A stretch of DNA of 38,813 nucleotides from the NCBI GenBank assembly GCA_031276565.1, contig JAISMS010000079.1, positions 1-38,813 on the forward strand, in the 5' to 3' direction. This document shows positions 17,688 through 26,841 of this stretch, piece by piece; position 1 is the stretch's first letter; each line of letters starts with the position of its first letter. Origin of the DNA: Holosporaceae bacterium. GTDB lineage: Bacteria > Pseudomonadota > Alphaproteobacteria > UBA3830. Made by a program: the position numbers and the translations under genes. Below the pieces are notes generated by a model that was not told the DNA's origin, made no database searches, and saw nothing but the letters and a program-made list of their open reading frames with translations.

Positions 17688-18353
17688 TTATACTCCGGAA
17701 GAAATCTGCGGCTGAGTCGCCCTGAGAAAATCAATCCAGGCTTCCCGTTTTTGCGAAGGCGAACGCAGCAGATACGCCGGATGAAAAGTAGGAATGATTT
17801 CCGCCGAAATTCCCGCCGTCCTTATGCGTTTTCCGCGCAGCTGCATAATGCCGGAGGATGTTTGCAGCAGAGCCTTGGCGGCCGTTCCTCCGAGACATAT
17901 AACCACCTTCGGATCAACCAAAGCTATGTGTTTCAACACATAGGGACGAAACAGCTCTATTTCTTGATTGGTCGGAGTTCTGTTGCCCGGCGGCCTCCAC
18001 GGTAAAATGTTGGTGATATACACCCGGGTACGGTCCAGTCCTACGGCCGCCAGAATTTTATCCAGCAACTGTCCGCTTTGGCCGACAAAGGGAATTCCCT
18101 GTTTATCTTCTTCCGCTCCGGGAGCTTCCCCCAGCAGCAATATGTCGGCATTTTCGTTTCCGACGCCGAAAACCATGTTGAGGGCGCATTTTTTCAGGGG
18201 AGTATCCGCCCGAGCAATCGCTTCCTTCAGTTCGGCCAGAGTCGAAATGTCTTTCTGCGTTTTCCGACGGATACGGGGAGCATCGCAGGCGACGTCGGAC
18301 ACTCCCGCGTGCGAGAACCACTCTAAAATCCGGTAAACCTCCGTTTCGGTCAT
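17688..18353 (-). CDS. Family 4-type uracil-DNA glycosylase
   Basis: GEAPGAEEDKQGIPFVGQSGQLLD, YITNILPWRPPGNRTPT, HPAYLLRSP. Start MTETEV overlaps the lysS stop (ATGA). Confidence 0.88.
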   Translation of the reverse strand: MTETEVYRILEWFSHAGVSDVACDAPRIRRKTQKDISTLAELKEAIARADTPLKKCALNMVFGVGNENADILLLGEAPGAEEDKQGIPFVGQSGQLLDKILAAVGLDRTRVYITNILPWRPPGNRTPTNQEIELFRPYVLKHIALVDPKVVICLGGTAAKALLQTSSGIMQLRGKRIRTAGISAEIIPTFHPAYLLRSPSQKREAWIDFLRATQPQISSGV

Positions 18354-19921
18354 AGGTTGCCGCTCAATGCGTCCTCTATTAACTTCCTGCTGTTCTCCAA
18401 CCCGTAGAGAGAAATAAAAGATCCCATGCGAGGACCGTCTTCTTGTCCCAGCAAGCATTTGTACAGCATGTTAAACCAGGATTTTAAATCGGGAAAATCA
18501 TGCCTTTTGCCCACTTCGAATACAATGCTTTGAATTTCGTCCCCCGATTCGGATCCTTTCAGATTATTTAACTCCGAAAGCAAATCTTCCAGGGCTTTTC
18601 TTTCGGAATCCGAAGGCACGGAAAAACGCTTATCGGGCTTAATAAAATCCCGATAGTAATTTACGGCGTATTTTATGAGTTTGTTTAAAAACGGCATCTT
18701 CGCCGGAGAAGCGTCGCCGAGGTATTTACCCATGAAACCCCAAAGTACTTTTTCATCGTCCGTATTGCAGACGCCGACCAGGTTCAACAGCAGCGAAAAA
18801 GATATCTCGGCTTCCGGTTCCGGAGGATTTCCGCCGTGGATATGCCACGCGGGATTATTAATCTGTTTCTCCGGCTCCTGGGTCTTGAAGTTCCTTAAAT
18901 GAGAGGCGTAATCGTCAATCTGTCGAGGAATTACGTCAAAATACAACTTCTTGGCGCTTTTGGGAGACGCAAACATGAAATTCGCTAAACTTTCGGGAGG
19001 AGCGTATCTGAGCCACTCGTCAACGCCCAGACCGTTTCCCTTGGATTTGGAGATTTTCTTCCCTTCTTCATCCAAAAACAACTCGTAATTAAAACCGGCC
19101 GGCGGAACTCCTCCGAGGATTTTACAGATTTTGTTCGAAAGAACAACGGAATCGATCAGATCCTTACCGGACATCTCGTAGTCGACCCCGAAGGCCGCCC
19201 ACCGGGCCGCCCAGTCCACTTTCCATTGCATTTTACAATGGCCGTCGGTTACCGGAACTTCGGCGAGCATGCCGTCCTCGTCCCGGAAAACCACCGTTCC
19301 GTCTTCGATTCGATATTCCTCTATTTTTGTCTGCAGCACCCGTCCGGTTTTCGGGGAAATCGGCAAAAACGGACTGTAGGTGGCCGCCCTCTCTTCTCTC
19401 AGACTTGCCAGCATAATTTCCAGAATCGACTGATTACAAATCAGGACTTTTCGAAGAACTTCGTTGAAAATTCCGTTTTGGTAGCATTCCGTCGCGCTTT
19501 TAAACTCGTATTCGAAATTGAAAGAGTCCAAAAATTCTTTCAACTTTTCGTTGTTGTGGTGACCGAAACTTTGATGACATCCGAAGGGATCCGGAACTTT
19601 TGTGAGAGGATAGCCGATGTATTTCGCCGTTGTCTCTCGGTTAGGAATGTTATCCGGCACCTTACGCAGCCCGTCCATGTCGTCCGAAAAGGCGAAAAGC
19701 TTTGTTTTTCGCCCCGTCAGACATTCGAAAGCGTGCCTTACGTATGTCGTACGGGCAACTTCTCCGAACGTCCCTATGTGCGGCAATCCGGACGGACCGT
19801 AGCCGCTTTCGAACAACGTATATCCTTTTTCATCAGCTCCTTTTCGAGCCGACAATCGGCGCGCCTCTTCGAAAGGCCAGGATTTCGCGTGCTCGCAAAG
19901 GGCGACGTTAAACATGGGCAT
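18350..19921 (-). CDS. lysS: Class I lysyl-tRNA synthetase
   Basis: GYGPSGLPHIGTFGEVART (HIGH-like), KISKSKGNG (KMSKS), overall class I LysRS sequence. Confidence 0.95.
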   Translation of the reverse strand: MPMFNVALCEHAKSWPFEEARRLSARKGADEKGYTLFESGYGPSGLPHIGTFGEVARTTYVRHAFECLTGRKTKLFAFSDDMDGLRKVPDNIPNRETTAKYIGYPLTKVPDPFGCHQSFGHHNNEKLKEFLDSFNFEYEFKSATECYQNGIFNEVLRKVLICNQSILEIMLASLREERAATYSPFLPISPKTGRVLQTKIEEYRIEDGTVVFRDEDGMLAEVPVTDGHCKMQWKVDWAARWAAFGVDYEMSGKDLIDSVVLSNKICKILGGVPPAGFNYELFLDEEGKKISKSKGNGLGVDEWLRYAPPESLANFMFASPKSAKKLYFDVIPRQIDDYASHLRNFKTQEPEKQINNPAWHIHGGNPPEPEAEISFSLLLNLVGVCNTDDEKVLWGFMGKYLGDASPAKMPFLNKLIKYAVNYYRDFIKPDKRFSVPSDSERKALEDLLSELNNLKGSESGDEIQSIVFEVGKRHDFPDLKSWFNMLYKCLLGQEDGPRMGSFISLYGLENSRKLIEDALSGNL

Positions 19922-20065
19922 TTTTTTCTCCGATCAAACGAGTATTATACATGATCGAAATCTGAAAAACAGCGTTGTCGCGAAAAAATACGGACAAACG
20001 CGAAAAAATTGCCTGGATCGGGAATTCGAATAATGTTACAGTTCTCCGTTAGTATCGGATCCGGA

Positions 20066-20335
20066 ATGAATGAAATTACATTTTTTAAGCTGATTGCGGT
20101 TTTTTGGGGCGGATGGCTGGCAAACAGCGCCGTTTCAAGGCTCGTCACAAGAAAAAAACCCGACCGGACCGGCAACGAAGTCTCCGATGTTTCGGAAGAT
20201 TTTTCTCCGTCTCGGGAAGTCGGATTTCAGATGTTGAACAAAATCGGATGTTTTCTCGAGTCCAACGACAATAAGGCGGATAGAACTTATGCGCCTACTC
20301 CGCTGCAGGACTCCGGACCTCAGGACACGGCATAA
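20066..20335 (+). CDS. Possible small single-TM protein
   Basis: MNEITFFKLIAVFWGGWLANSAVSRLVTRKK...; no family recognised. Confidence 0.35.
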   Translation: MNEITFFKLIAVFWGGWLANSAVSRLVTRKKPDRTGNEVSDVSEDFSPSREVGFQMLNKIGCFLESNDNKADRTYAPTPLQDSGPQDTA

Positions 20336-20377
20336 TTTTCGGAGTCGTCGACGCTAAAACCATTATTTATAGAACGG

Positions 20378-21397
20378 TTATTTTTTGGACTTGTGCTTTT
20401 TTTCCTTCGGCGCGGGCTTTCTTTTAGAATCCGTTTTTTTACTTTTTTCCTCCTGCGGCACGGTAAAAGACAGTCTTTGTTTAGACAAAATAACGACGGC
20501 TTCTTTTTGGGAAATGATTTCGTCAATATCAGCCTCTTTGCAACGGTGAAAACCTTCCGCCATGTAGATACGGAACCCGCGTTCCTGCATTTTTTTAAGC
20601 TCCCGCCCCGCGTGATACCTGGTCGATGCAATTTCTTTGTTTAAAGAAATAATGATTTTTATTTTATCGGAATTATCAATGAGTTTTTTTGCTCCGCCGA
20701 TAATATCAAACTCCAGCCCCGGGATATCCGCCAACAGCAAAGATACGGGCCGAAGCTCTCCGGCAAGTTCAATGTCCAGGGTACTGCAATCCGCCGTAAT
20801 GGAGCGCGGCTTCGTGAAGCTGCCGTCCGGGTTCTTTGAAATTGACAGATAATCGTCTATGGAGATGGTTTCCTCGGTATTTGATACGGCGACCGTTTTT
20901 AAAACCACAATATCCTCAAGATCGTTCAACATGATACTCTTTCGAAAATATGCCGCGATACCGTCGTTGGGCTCGAAGGCATAATACTTGCCGTGCCTCC
21001 CCAATTTATTTCCGATTCTGACGGCGTTATAGCCGAAATGCGCTCCGACTTCGACGACAATATCTCCGCTTTCAACCAAAAAGGCGGCGGTTTCGGCAAA
21101 AAGGGAACGGGGATCGCCGGAAAATCTCAGCTTGCTGCCGACAATCGGATCGTCCTTCTTAATTAAAATCGGATATTGTTCCCGGGTGGTGGTTATGGCA
21201 AATCCGTTTTGGAGAGAAATTTCTCCCCGCAGCACCGGAATAATGTCGACAACCGATTTGGATCTTTCCATAAAAAAAGCTGCCGCAAAAAGCACGCAGG
21301 CAATAATGACGGCGATCAACACTATTTTGTTTCTGCCGAAAAATCCGGTTCTCGACAATTCTTCATCTCTAAAATTGCTCGCCATGACTTCCCCCAT
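20378..21397 (-). CDS. Membrane-anchored FkbM-type SAM-dependent methyltransferase
   Basis: N-terminal TM helix; VEVGAHFGYNAVRIGNKLGRHGKYYAFEPN; VALSNTEE-like; LLADIPGLEFDIIGGA; Lys-rich C-terminal tail. Confidence 0.7.
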   Translation of the reverse strand: MGEVMASNFRDEELSRTGFFGRNKIVLIAVIIACVLFAAAFFMERSKSVVDIIPVLRGEISLQNGFAITTTREQYPILIKKDDPIVGSKLRFSGDPRSLFAETAAFLVESGDIVVEVGAHFGYNAVRIGNKLGRHGKYYAFEPNDGIAAYFRKSIMLNDLEDIVVLKTVAVSNTEETISIDDYLSISKNPDGSFTKPRSITADCSTLDIELAGELRPVSLLLADIPGLEFDIIGGAKKLIDNSDKIKIIISLNKEIASTRYHAGRELKKMQERGFRIYMAEGFHRCKEADIDEIISQKEAVVILSKQRLSFTVPQEEKSKKTDSKRKPAPKEKKHKSKK

Positions 21398-21488
21398 AAA
21401 TTACGGAAGGTATTAAAGCGAAAAAATGCTTATAAATCGTAAATGTTTGCGCGATTCAAAAAAACCGACAGACGGATTACGGAAGCGG

Positions 21489-21561
21489 TGGGCCCGGTAA
21501 GATTCGAACTTACGACTACTCCGTTATGAGCGGAGGGCTCTAACCGCTGAACTACAGGCCC
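21489..21561 (-). tRNA. tRNA with CAU anticodon, probably tRNA-Ile2 (lysidine type), otherwise tRNA-Met
   Basis: GGGCCTGTAGTTCAGCGGTTAGAGCCCTCCGCTCATAACGGAGTAGTCGTAAGTTCGAATCTTACCGGGCCCA folds as a cloverleaf. Confidence 0.88.
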
Positions 21562-21767
21562 ACACGGATAAGATACCCGTTCGCGCGGATAAGTCAATAG
21601 AAAGAATAAAAGAATCTGAAATCTCCTTGATGTCGGAGAGTTGCTTTCACGTTTCCAGGTCTTTTTGTAAAAAATATTATAAAAAACAACGGACATTTTG
21701 CTATTGCGAAAAAAAATTGTTTTTGTTATAAGTAATTTATAATAATTATACAGTTTTAAAGAAAAAT

Positions 21768-24700
21768 ATGGCGACCGTAAAATTAAAAATACTTTGCTGT
21801 TTGGCTTTTTTCGGCTTTTGCCCGCTGTCGGCCATGCCGTCGGCTTCAAAAGCGTCTGCCGCCGAGTGCGTGCAATCTCTCGACAAAAGATTATCTTCCA
21901 TTCTGCGGGCTGCGCTGATGCATGCGTCCCGGATTGTATCGCAATTAAATTCCAAACCGGAAATTTTAGCCAAAACCTGCCGGATCGGAGGTCTCTTCGG
22001 CAATTGCGAAACCTTGGCGGCCCTGATCGGCCGCTGGCAAACGGAAGAGCTTCTTAAGCCGCCGTCATCCGAACGCAATCTTTCCCACGCCGTTTTGAAA
22101 CACACCTGGAAACCGAACAGGTTGGCGGCGTATTTCATAAACGGAGGCAATTATTTTACGGAACAGGATCGAAAAGCTCTGGAGATTTCTTCCGCGAAAA
22201 ACGGCAACGGCCGCAACAATAACAACTTCGATGAGGAATATTTATCGAAAGCCGTAGATCTGCTCGCCTGCGTTAATCGACTCGGAAATCGGCAGAAGAC
22301 TGATTTTTTTCTCCCCGACGACGAGACGTCGGCAAATATCATATTGCTGACAACCGCGTTGCAGAATATGTTGGACAATGTCGATCAGGTCGTATGTTCG
22401 GTTTATCCGCATACCGTAAAGAGAAGTATGGATTTGATTTTGTGTCTCGGAATCGGATTACGGATTCGAGGAGGTATTCCCATTGTTTCCTCCAGAGGAA
22501 ATTTTTCAGATACTCATCTGTTCATCCCTCTTCATCTGCCGCTTTCGCCAAACGGCAGTTTTCTTGTCGTCGAGAAAGTGGAGATCCCCCTGGCTGCGTC
22601 TTTTTATCCCGTAAACGAAGGAGAACTTAATCTTAAGTTTAAAGGACCGTTGTGTGAATATCGGTTTGACTATTGGGGCGAGCGCGTCGAGAAACTTCAA
22701 CAACAAAACGTCGCCCTGAATCAAACGCTGTACGGAGCTCGGAAAGAAATCGAACACTTGCAGCAATCTCAGAGTCGAATCAATCAAATCAAACAGGAAA
22801 AAAGCAAAGAGTTAACGGAGTTGCAAAAACGCACGCAGGCGGCGGAAACGGCCTTCAAGCAGAAAAAAGACGCCGTAGAAAAGCTGAAAAGTCGGAGTTC
22901 CGCCGGCGCAATTGCCGAAATGATTCCGATTTGCGAGAAAGATGAAGAAACGGACGATGACGGAGGACTTAAAGAAAGCGTTCAGGCTATTCTTCTGGAA
23001 AAGACAGCCGTCCATCTTCGCAGAGCCCCCGCGGAAAACAACAATGCTTCAAATTTTTCTCCGTCGACGCAGGTTAAAACCCTTAAGGCTTCTTTAAAAA
23101 AGACGCAAGGCCTCAGCGATGAAGCCGTACGCCATACGGGAAATCTTTTTCGGACGCTTAATACCGCTGCGGAAGAAATTTTTGCAACGGCGGCGGCCGT
23201 TCGGGAAGCGAAAAAACGATTAAAACTTCTGGAACGAAGCATGTCGGCTCTGTCGGAAGAAGAACAGATTATTTTGACGGCTCTCCGAAAAGACGAAAAC
23301 CAACGGAAAGAAGCCGAGCTGAAAAAAAGAAAAGAGCAAAAAGCGGAAAAAGCTAACCGAAAAGCGGAAATCGAAAGAAAAAGAAATGAGCGACAGAAAA
23401 GAGAAGAAGAGGAAGCGCGGAGACTAAGAGAGGAAGCCGAACAAAAGAAAGCGACGGTTAAAAAAACTGCTTCTTCCCCGGCAACACCGACCGGCGGATC
23501 AGGTTCCTCTTCGGCGTCCCCGAAATCCTTCGGGAGACAAAATCGATCAAAAAAAGCTCCGCAGGAAAAAGCACAGGAAGATGATATGGAATTCTTGATG
23601 CGATTGGCGGAGGAAAGTAAAAAAGAGCATTATCAGGTATTCATCGAAAAAGCCCGAAGATGTCATCGGTTTCTGCTGGATCCGGGGATGCAAAAGTTTT
23701 CGTCGGATCTGTTGCCCGCCGACAATGACCAACTTTTAGCCGTTTCTCCAGATTTAGAGTCTCTGGATCTTATCGTTCAATGTCTTTGCAACCGAAATGA
23801 TTCGTTGCCCTTCACCATAGACGATAACATGTTTACTCTCAATTTCTCCATCGCCGACAACAACTTTACGAATTCTCCGAACGAATATATGAAAAGTATT
23901 ATAGATCAGATGGCGGAAAGTATTCTGCACTCCTCGAATGTTGACGGAGTCAGAACTCCGGACAGAGAAACCCTGGGATTTATTGAAAAACGAATCGAAG
24001 ATATTATTTGTTTCGCAGAAAATTTTCGTTCGACGGAACCTGAGTTGTGTGAAATCCGAAACACCGCCACCCGGCATTTTTTATTATTTTCGTGTGTTAC
24101 GTTCGCGAGAAAAACCGTTATCGATACCATATGCCGGCTTACGGAATATTTTATAAAATTCCAATATTTTAACCGCAAAGCTCTGAAAGAAACTCTGCAA
24201 CAGATTATGAAACCGTTTCCGTTTGTCGGGAATCTTCCCGCTTATACCCATGAATATTATCTGCTCACGGTCATGCAAAATTTAAAGGAAAGCTTATCCG
24301 GTAAGAAGAACGGTCGCCACAAAAAATTGACTAAAAATGATCAGCCGGAATTTACTTTATTCCCGGTTCAGGGTTTACTCAAAGAAATACATTCTTTCTT
24401 CCGGTATTGCCAAAATTTGATAGATTGCTTGGCCTGGGGAAATCGCGTATTCTCCGACATGGATGTTAATAATCTGCGTCTTTTGCAGGAGACGCTTGGC
24501 GAAGATTTATACAACGTCTATGTATTTCCCGTATACAATTTTGTCCATCGAGCTTGTCTGACTCTCGAAATAAATTCTACGCTGGGAGCTAAATCCCTGT
24601 TAATAGATGAGGTAACAAAAGCCTGCGGAGGACGGTTAAGGGATACGGATTACAATTCGCTGACACATGTTGAAGGGTGTTTGATTCCGAAAACATGCCT

Positions 24701-25334
24701 CGGTTTTTATCCGCAAAGGAGTTCGGGCGCCGTACCGTTATCCTTATGCATCAGCAAGATCATCGGAATTTCTCCCTGTTCCGAATGTAAAGTCAGCGAA
24801 ATCAGAGGAAATCCGTTTATCATAACAGAAGAGTTTTTGCCGGCTTGGGTGTTTGTAATGAAGTTATCATGCGATTATCTGAGCTATTTCAAGCATTTTG
24901 TCATAACGGAACGGATCGATACCCTGTCGCGAATGTTCACTTTTCTCTTTATATCTGGAGAATTTCCGCTGGCCGGCAGGTTGTTATATCGGATAAAAAG
25001 TTTGGGCGGCGTTCTTGATTTTAACGCAACATTCTGGGATCCTGAGATCAGCAGGAATTCACCGCCGAGTCAAAAAACTATAGAAAGTCTGTGCTATAGC
25101 ATGGAAAGTCTGTGTTATATGTTTAAAGTACTCGGAGACATACCGACAAAAGAGGAAGAAGAAGAATCAAGAGTACTCGGGAATAATAATGAAGAGTGTG
25201 AAGGCTCCGAAAAATACAGTTGCGCTTCCATGCTGGATATATACCGCGAAGATTGGCTGGACGTATGTCTGTGCGTTTTCGCAGAATTCTCGGAATTATT
25301 CAAACATGAAGAACCGACGGAAACCGATACGTAA
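21768..25334 (+). CDS. Large secreted coiled-coil protein of unknown function
   Basis: 1188 aa; signal peptide ...FFGFCPLSA|MPS; coiled coil ~300-380; charged Glu/Lys/Arg single-helix-like region ~500-570. Confidence 0.8.
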   Translation: MATVKLKILCCLAFFGFCPLSAMPSASKASAAECVQSLDKRLSSILRAALMHASRIVSQLNSKPEILAKTCRIGGLFGNCETLAALIGRWQTEELLKPPSSERNLSHAVLKHTWKPNRLAAYFINGGNYFTEQDRKALEISSAKNGNGRNNNNFDEEYLSKAVDLLACVNRLGNRQKTDFFLPDDETSANIILLTTALQNMLDNVDQVVCSVYPHTVKRSMDLILCLGIGLRIRGGIPIVSSRGNFSDTHLFIPLHLPLSPNGSFLVVEKVEIPLAASFYPVNEGELNLKFKGPLCEYRFDYWGERVEKLQQQNVALNQTLYGARKEIEHLQQSQSRINQIKQEKSKELTELQKRTQAAETAFKQKKDAVEKLKSRSSAGAIAEMIPICEKDEETDDDGGLKESVQAILLEKTAVHLRRAPAENNNASNFSPSTQVKTLKASLKKTQGLSDEAVRHTGNLFRTLNTAAEEIFATAAAVREAKKRLKLLERSMSALSEEEQIILTALRKDENQRKEAELKKRKEQKAEKANRKAEIERKRNERQKREEEEARRLREEAEQKKATVKKTASSPATPTGGSGSSSASPKSFGRQNRSKKAPQEKAQEDDMEFLMRLAEESKKEHYQVFIEKARRCHRFLLDPGMQKFSSDLLPADNDQLLAVSPDLESLDLIVQCLCNRNDSLPFTIDDNMFTLNFSIADNNFTNSPNEYMKSIIDQMAESILHSSNVDGVRTPDRETLGFIEKRIEDIICFAENFRSTEPELCEIRNTATRHFLLFSCVTFARKTVIDTICRLTEYFIKFQYFNRKALKETLQQIMKPFPFVGNLPAYTHEYYLLTVMQNLKESLSGKKNGRHKKLTKNDQPEFTLFPVQGLLKEIHSFFRYCQNLIDCLAWGNRVFSDMDVNNLRLLQETLGEDLYNVYVFPVYNFVHRACLTLEINSTLGAKSLLIDEVTKACGGRLRDTDYNSLTHVEGCLIPKTCLGFYPQRSSGAVPLSLCISKIIGISPCSECKVSEIRGNPFIITEEFLPAWVFVMKLSCDYLSYFKHFVITERIDTLSRMFTFLFISGEFPLAGRLLYRIKSLGGVLDFNATFWDPEISRNSPPSQKTIESLCYSMESLCYMFKVLGDIPTKEEEEESRVLGNNNEECEGSEKYSCASMLDIYREDWLDVCLCVFAEFSELFKHEEPTETDT

Positions 25335-25358
25335 TTTGCAAAAATCAAAACGCCGTTT

Positions 25359-25736
25359 TTACCCGTGATCGTATAGAGTAAAATCTCGATCAAACCATAA
25401 TAAATATATAGAACGTTTCCTTATCTCTAAAACCGACCGTCGGTTTTAGTCCGTCAAAACGAAGCGCGAGTAAATCAGTATCCGGCTTTATATCCTGCGG
25501 TATAGTATCTCCGCGTATACAATTTTGAGGTATCCGTTCGGTTCCCAAGCCGTGTTTATCGGTAATTTGCAACCAATTGAGCCGGGAAAGTTTAATTATT
25601 TGGTTCGCAAAGGATGCTTTTTCTTCATTGGTGCATTTTTCAAGAAGGAATTATTATGGTTGACAGATGCGGCAAGATAATAAGGACAATCAGAACACGG
25701 TTGTTTAATTTTTCGCAAATTCTTTCTTTCCGACAT
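25359..25736 (-). pseudogene. Toxin-like partner gene of the SocA/Panacea operon, two frameshifts
   Basis: Frame 1 MSERKNLRKIKQPCSDCPYYLAASVNHNNSFLK; frame 2 KCTNEEKASFANQIIKLSRLNWLQITDKHGLGTERIPQ...ALRFDGLKPTVGFRDKETFYI; frame 1 again LWFDRDFTLYDHG*. The shifts lie at an A5 run (25636-25640) and near TATATATTTATTATGG. Confidence 0.65.
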
Positions 25737-25740
25737 TAAA

Positions 25741-26187
25741 CTAAACCAATCCGGTTTTAAAAAAACCGATCAGTTCTTGATCCGAAATGATTTCCTGTTT
25801 TTTATTGATTGCATTTATCCACGGCGGTTCTTGATGTGTCATATCTCTTAACCGCCACGCCGAATACTGCCCGTATATCTTATAGATGTTTTCTAACAAT
25901 TCTTTAATCGTCTCCGATAAGATTTTCGGCGAAAAATCTTCCGAAACTTTTAATATTCCGGCTCCGCAATCTTTGTATTTATAGTATAAATCTCGCACCA
26001 CGGGACCGTGCTGCCATGCTTCTATGTCGTTTTCAAACAAACGGGAATTATTCATAGCCAAGTGGAATCCTTGGGCATAGTAACATAACTTTTGCAGTTT
26101 GAGATTTGATATATAATCTCCTGCCTCAGGATCCTGTAAACACAAAAAATAATCGGCTACATCAAATACGCTGCAGCGTTTCGCCAT
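25741..26187 (-). CDS. SocA/Panacea (DUF4065)-type antitoxin-domain protein
   Basis: VADYFLCLQD...ISNLKLQKLCYYAQGFHLA...FENDIEAWQHGPVVRDLYYKYK is the DUF4065 signature. Confidence 0.85.
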   Translation of the reverse strand: MAKRCSVFDVADYFLCLQDPEAGDYISNLKLQKLCYYAQGFHLAMNNSRLFENDIEAWQHGPVVRDLYYKYKDCGAGILKVSEDFSPKILSETIKELLENIYKIYGQYSAWRLRDMTHQEPPWINAINKKQEIISDQELIGFFKTGLV

Positions 26188-26397
26188 AGCTTTTTCCCCT
26201 TTCTTAACCCTCCGTCAGATCCGGGATATTGCAGATTGTATGTCAACCGTTATTCGTCTTTGAAACTCCTGTTGCAATATAACAAACCGCACGGCTTCAA
26301 GTTCGTTTAAGGTTCTCTTCGGGCAAATCGGCAGAAAATTTATTCCGGAAGAAATCGGAGTTTGCCGACTTTCTTGAAATTTTCATCTTCCGAACGG

Positions 26398-26471
26398 TCG
26401 GGGCGAGAGGATTCGAACCTCCGACATTTTGCTCCCAAAGCAAACGCGCTACCGGACTGCGCCACACCCCG
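26398..26471 (-). tRNA. tRNA-Pro(UGG)
   Basis: CGGGGTGTGGCGCAGTCCGGTAGCGCGTTTGCTTTGGGAGCAAAATGTCGGAGGTTCGAATCCTCTCGCCCCGA; anticodon TGG. Confidence 0.95.
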
Positions 26472-26539
26472 ACGGAATACATTTACAATACTAATATTAA
26501 TATATCAATAATGATGATGTTGTTGTTATCGGAAATTTG

Positions 26540-26700
26540 TTAATAACTTGTTAACGAATATCCCGATCGCTTATTGCGGCGGGCTTGCGACTTAATAATA
26601 TTGCGGGTATTTGGCGTCTCCGTCTGTTGATAAAGTGTTAATGCATTATTAACAAAAATTACCGAATTAAAAAAAGGGCTGTTTATTAACAGATTATTAA
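26540..26700. promoter_or_regulatory. Cluster of three CtrA-type boxes (26540-26554, 26638-26652, 26686-26700)
   Basis: TTAATAACTTGTTAA, TTAATGCATTATTAA, TTAACAGATTATTAA; DnaA-box-like TGTTGATAA at 26625-26633. Confidence 0.65.
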
Positions 26701-26841
26701 CATCTTATACCCGGAGTTCCGAACAGACTCTTTTTCGGCGTTTAAAAATTCGGTCGGACGACAGTCGCACCGCGCGAAAAGTCGGGTTTTAACGGACGCG
26801 CAAAAGGTCTATAATCGTTTCGTCGATTGTTGGAACGAATA

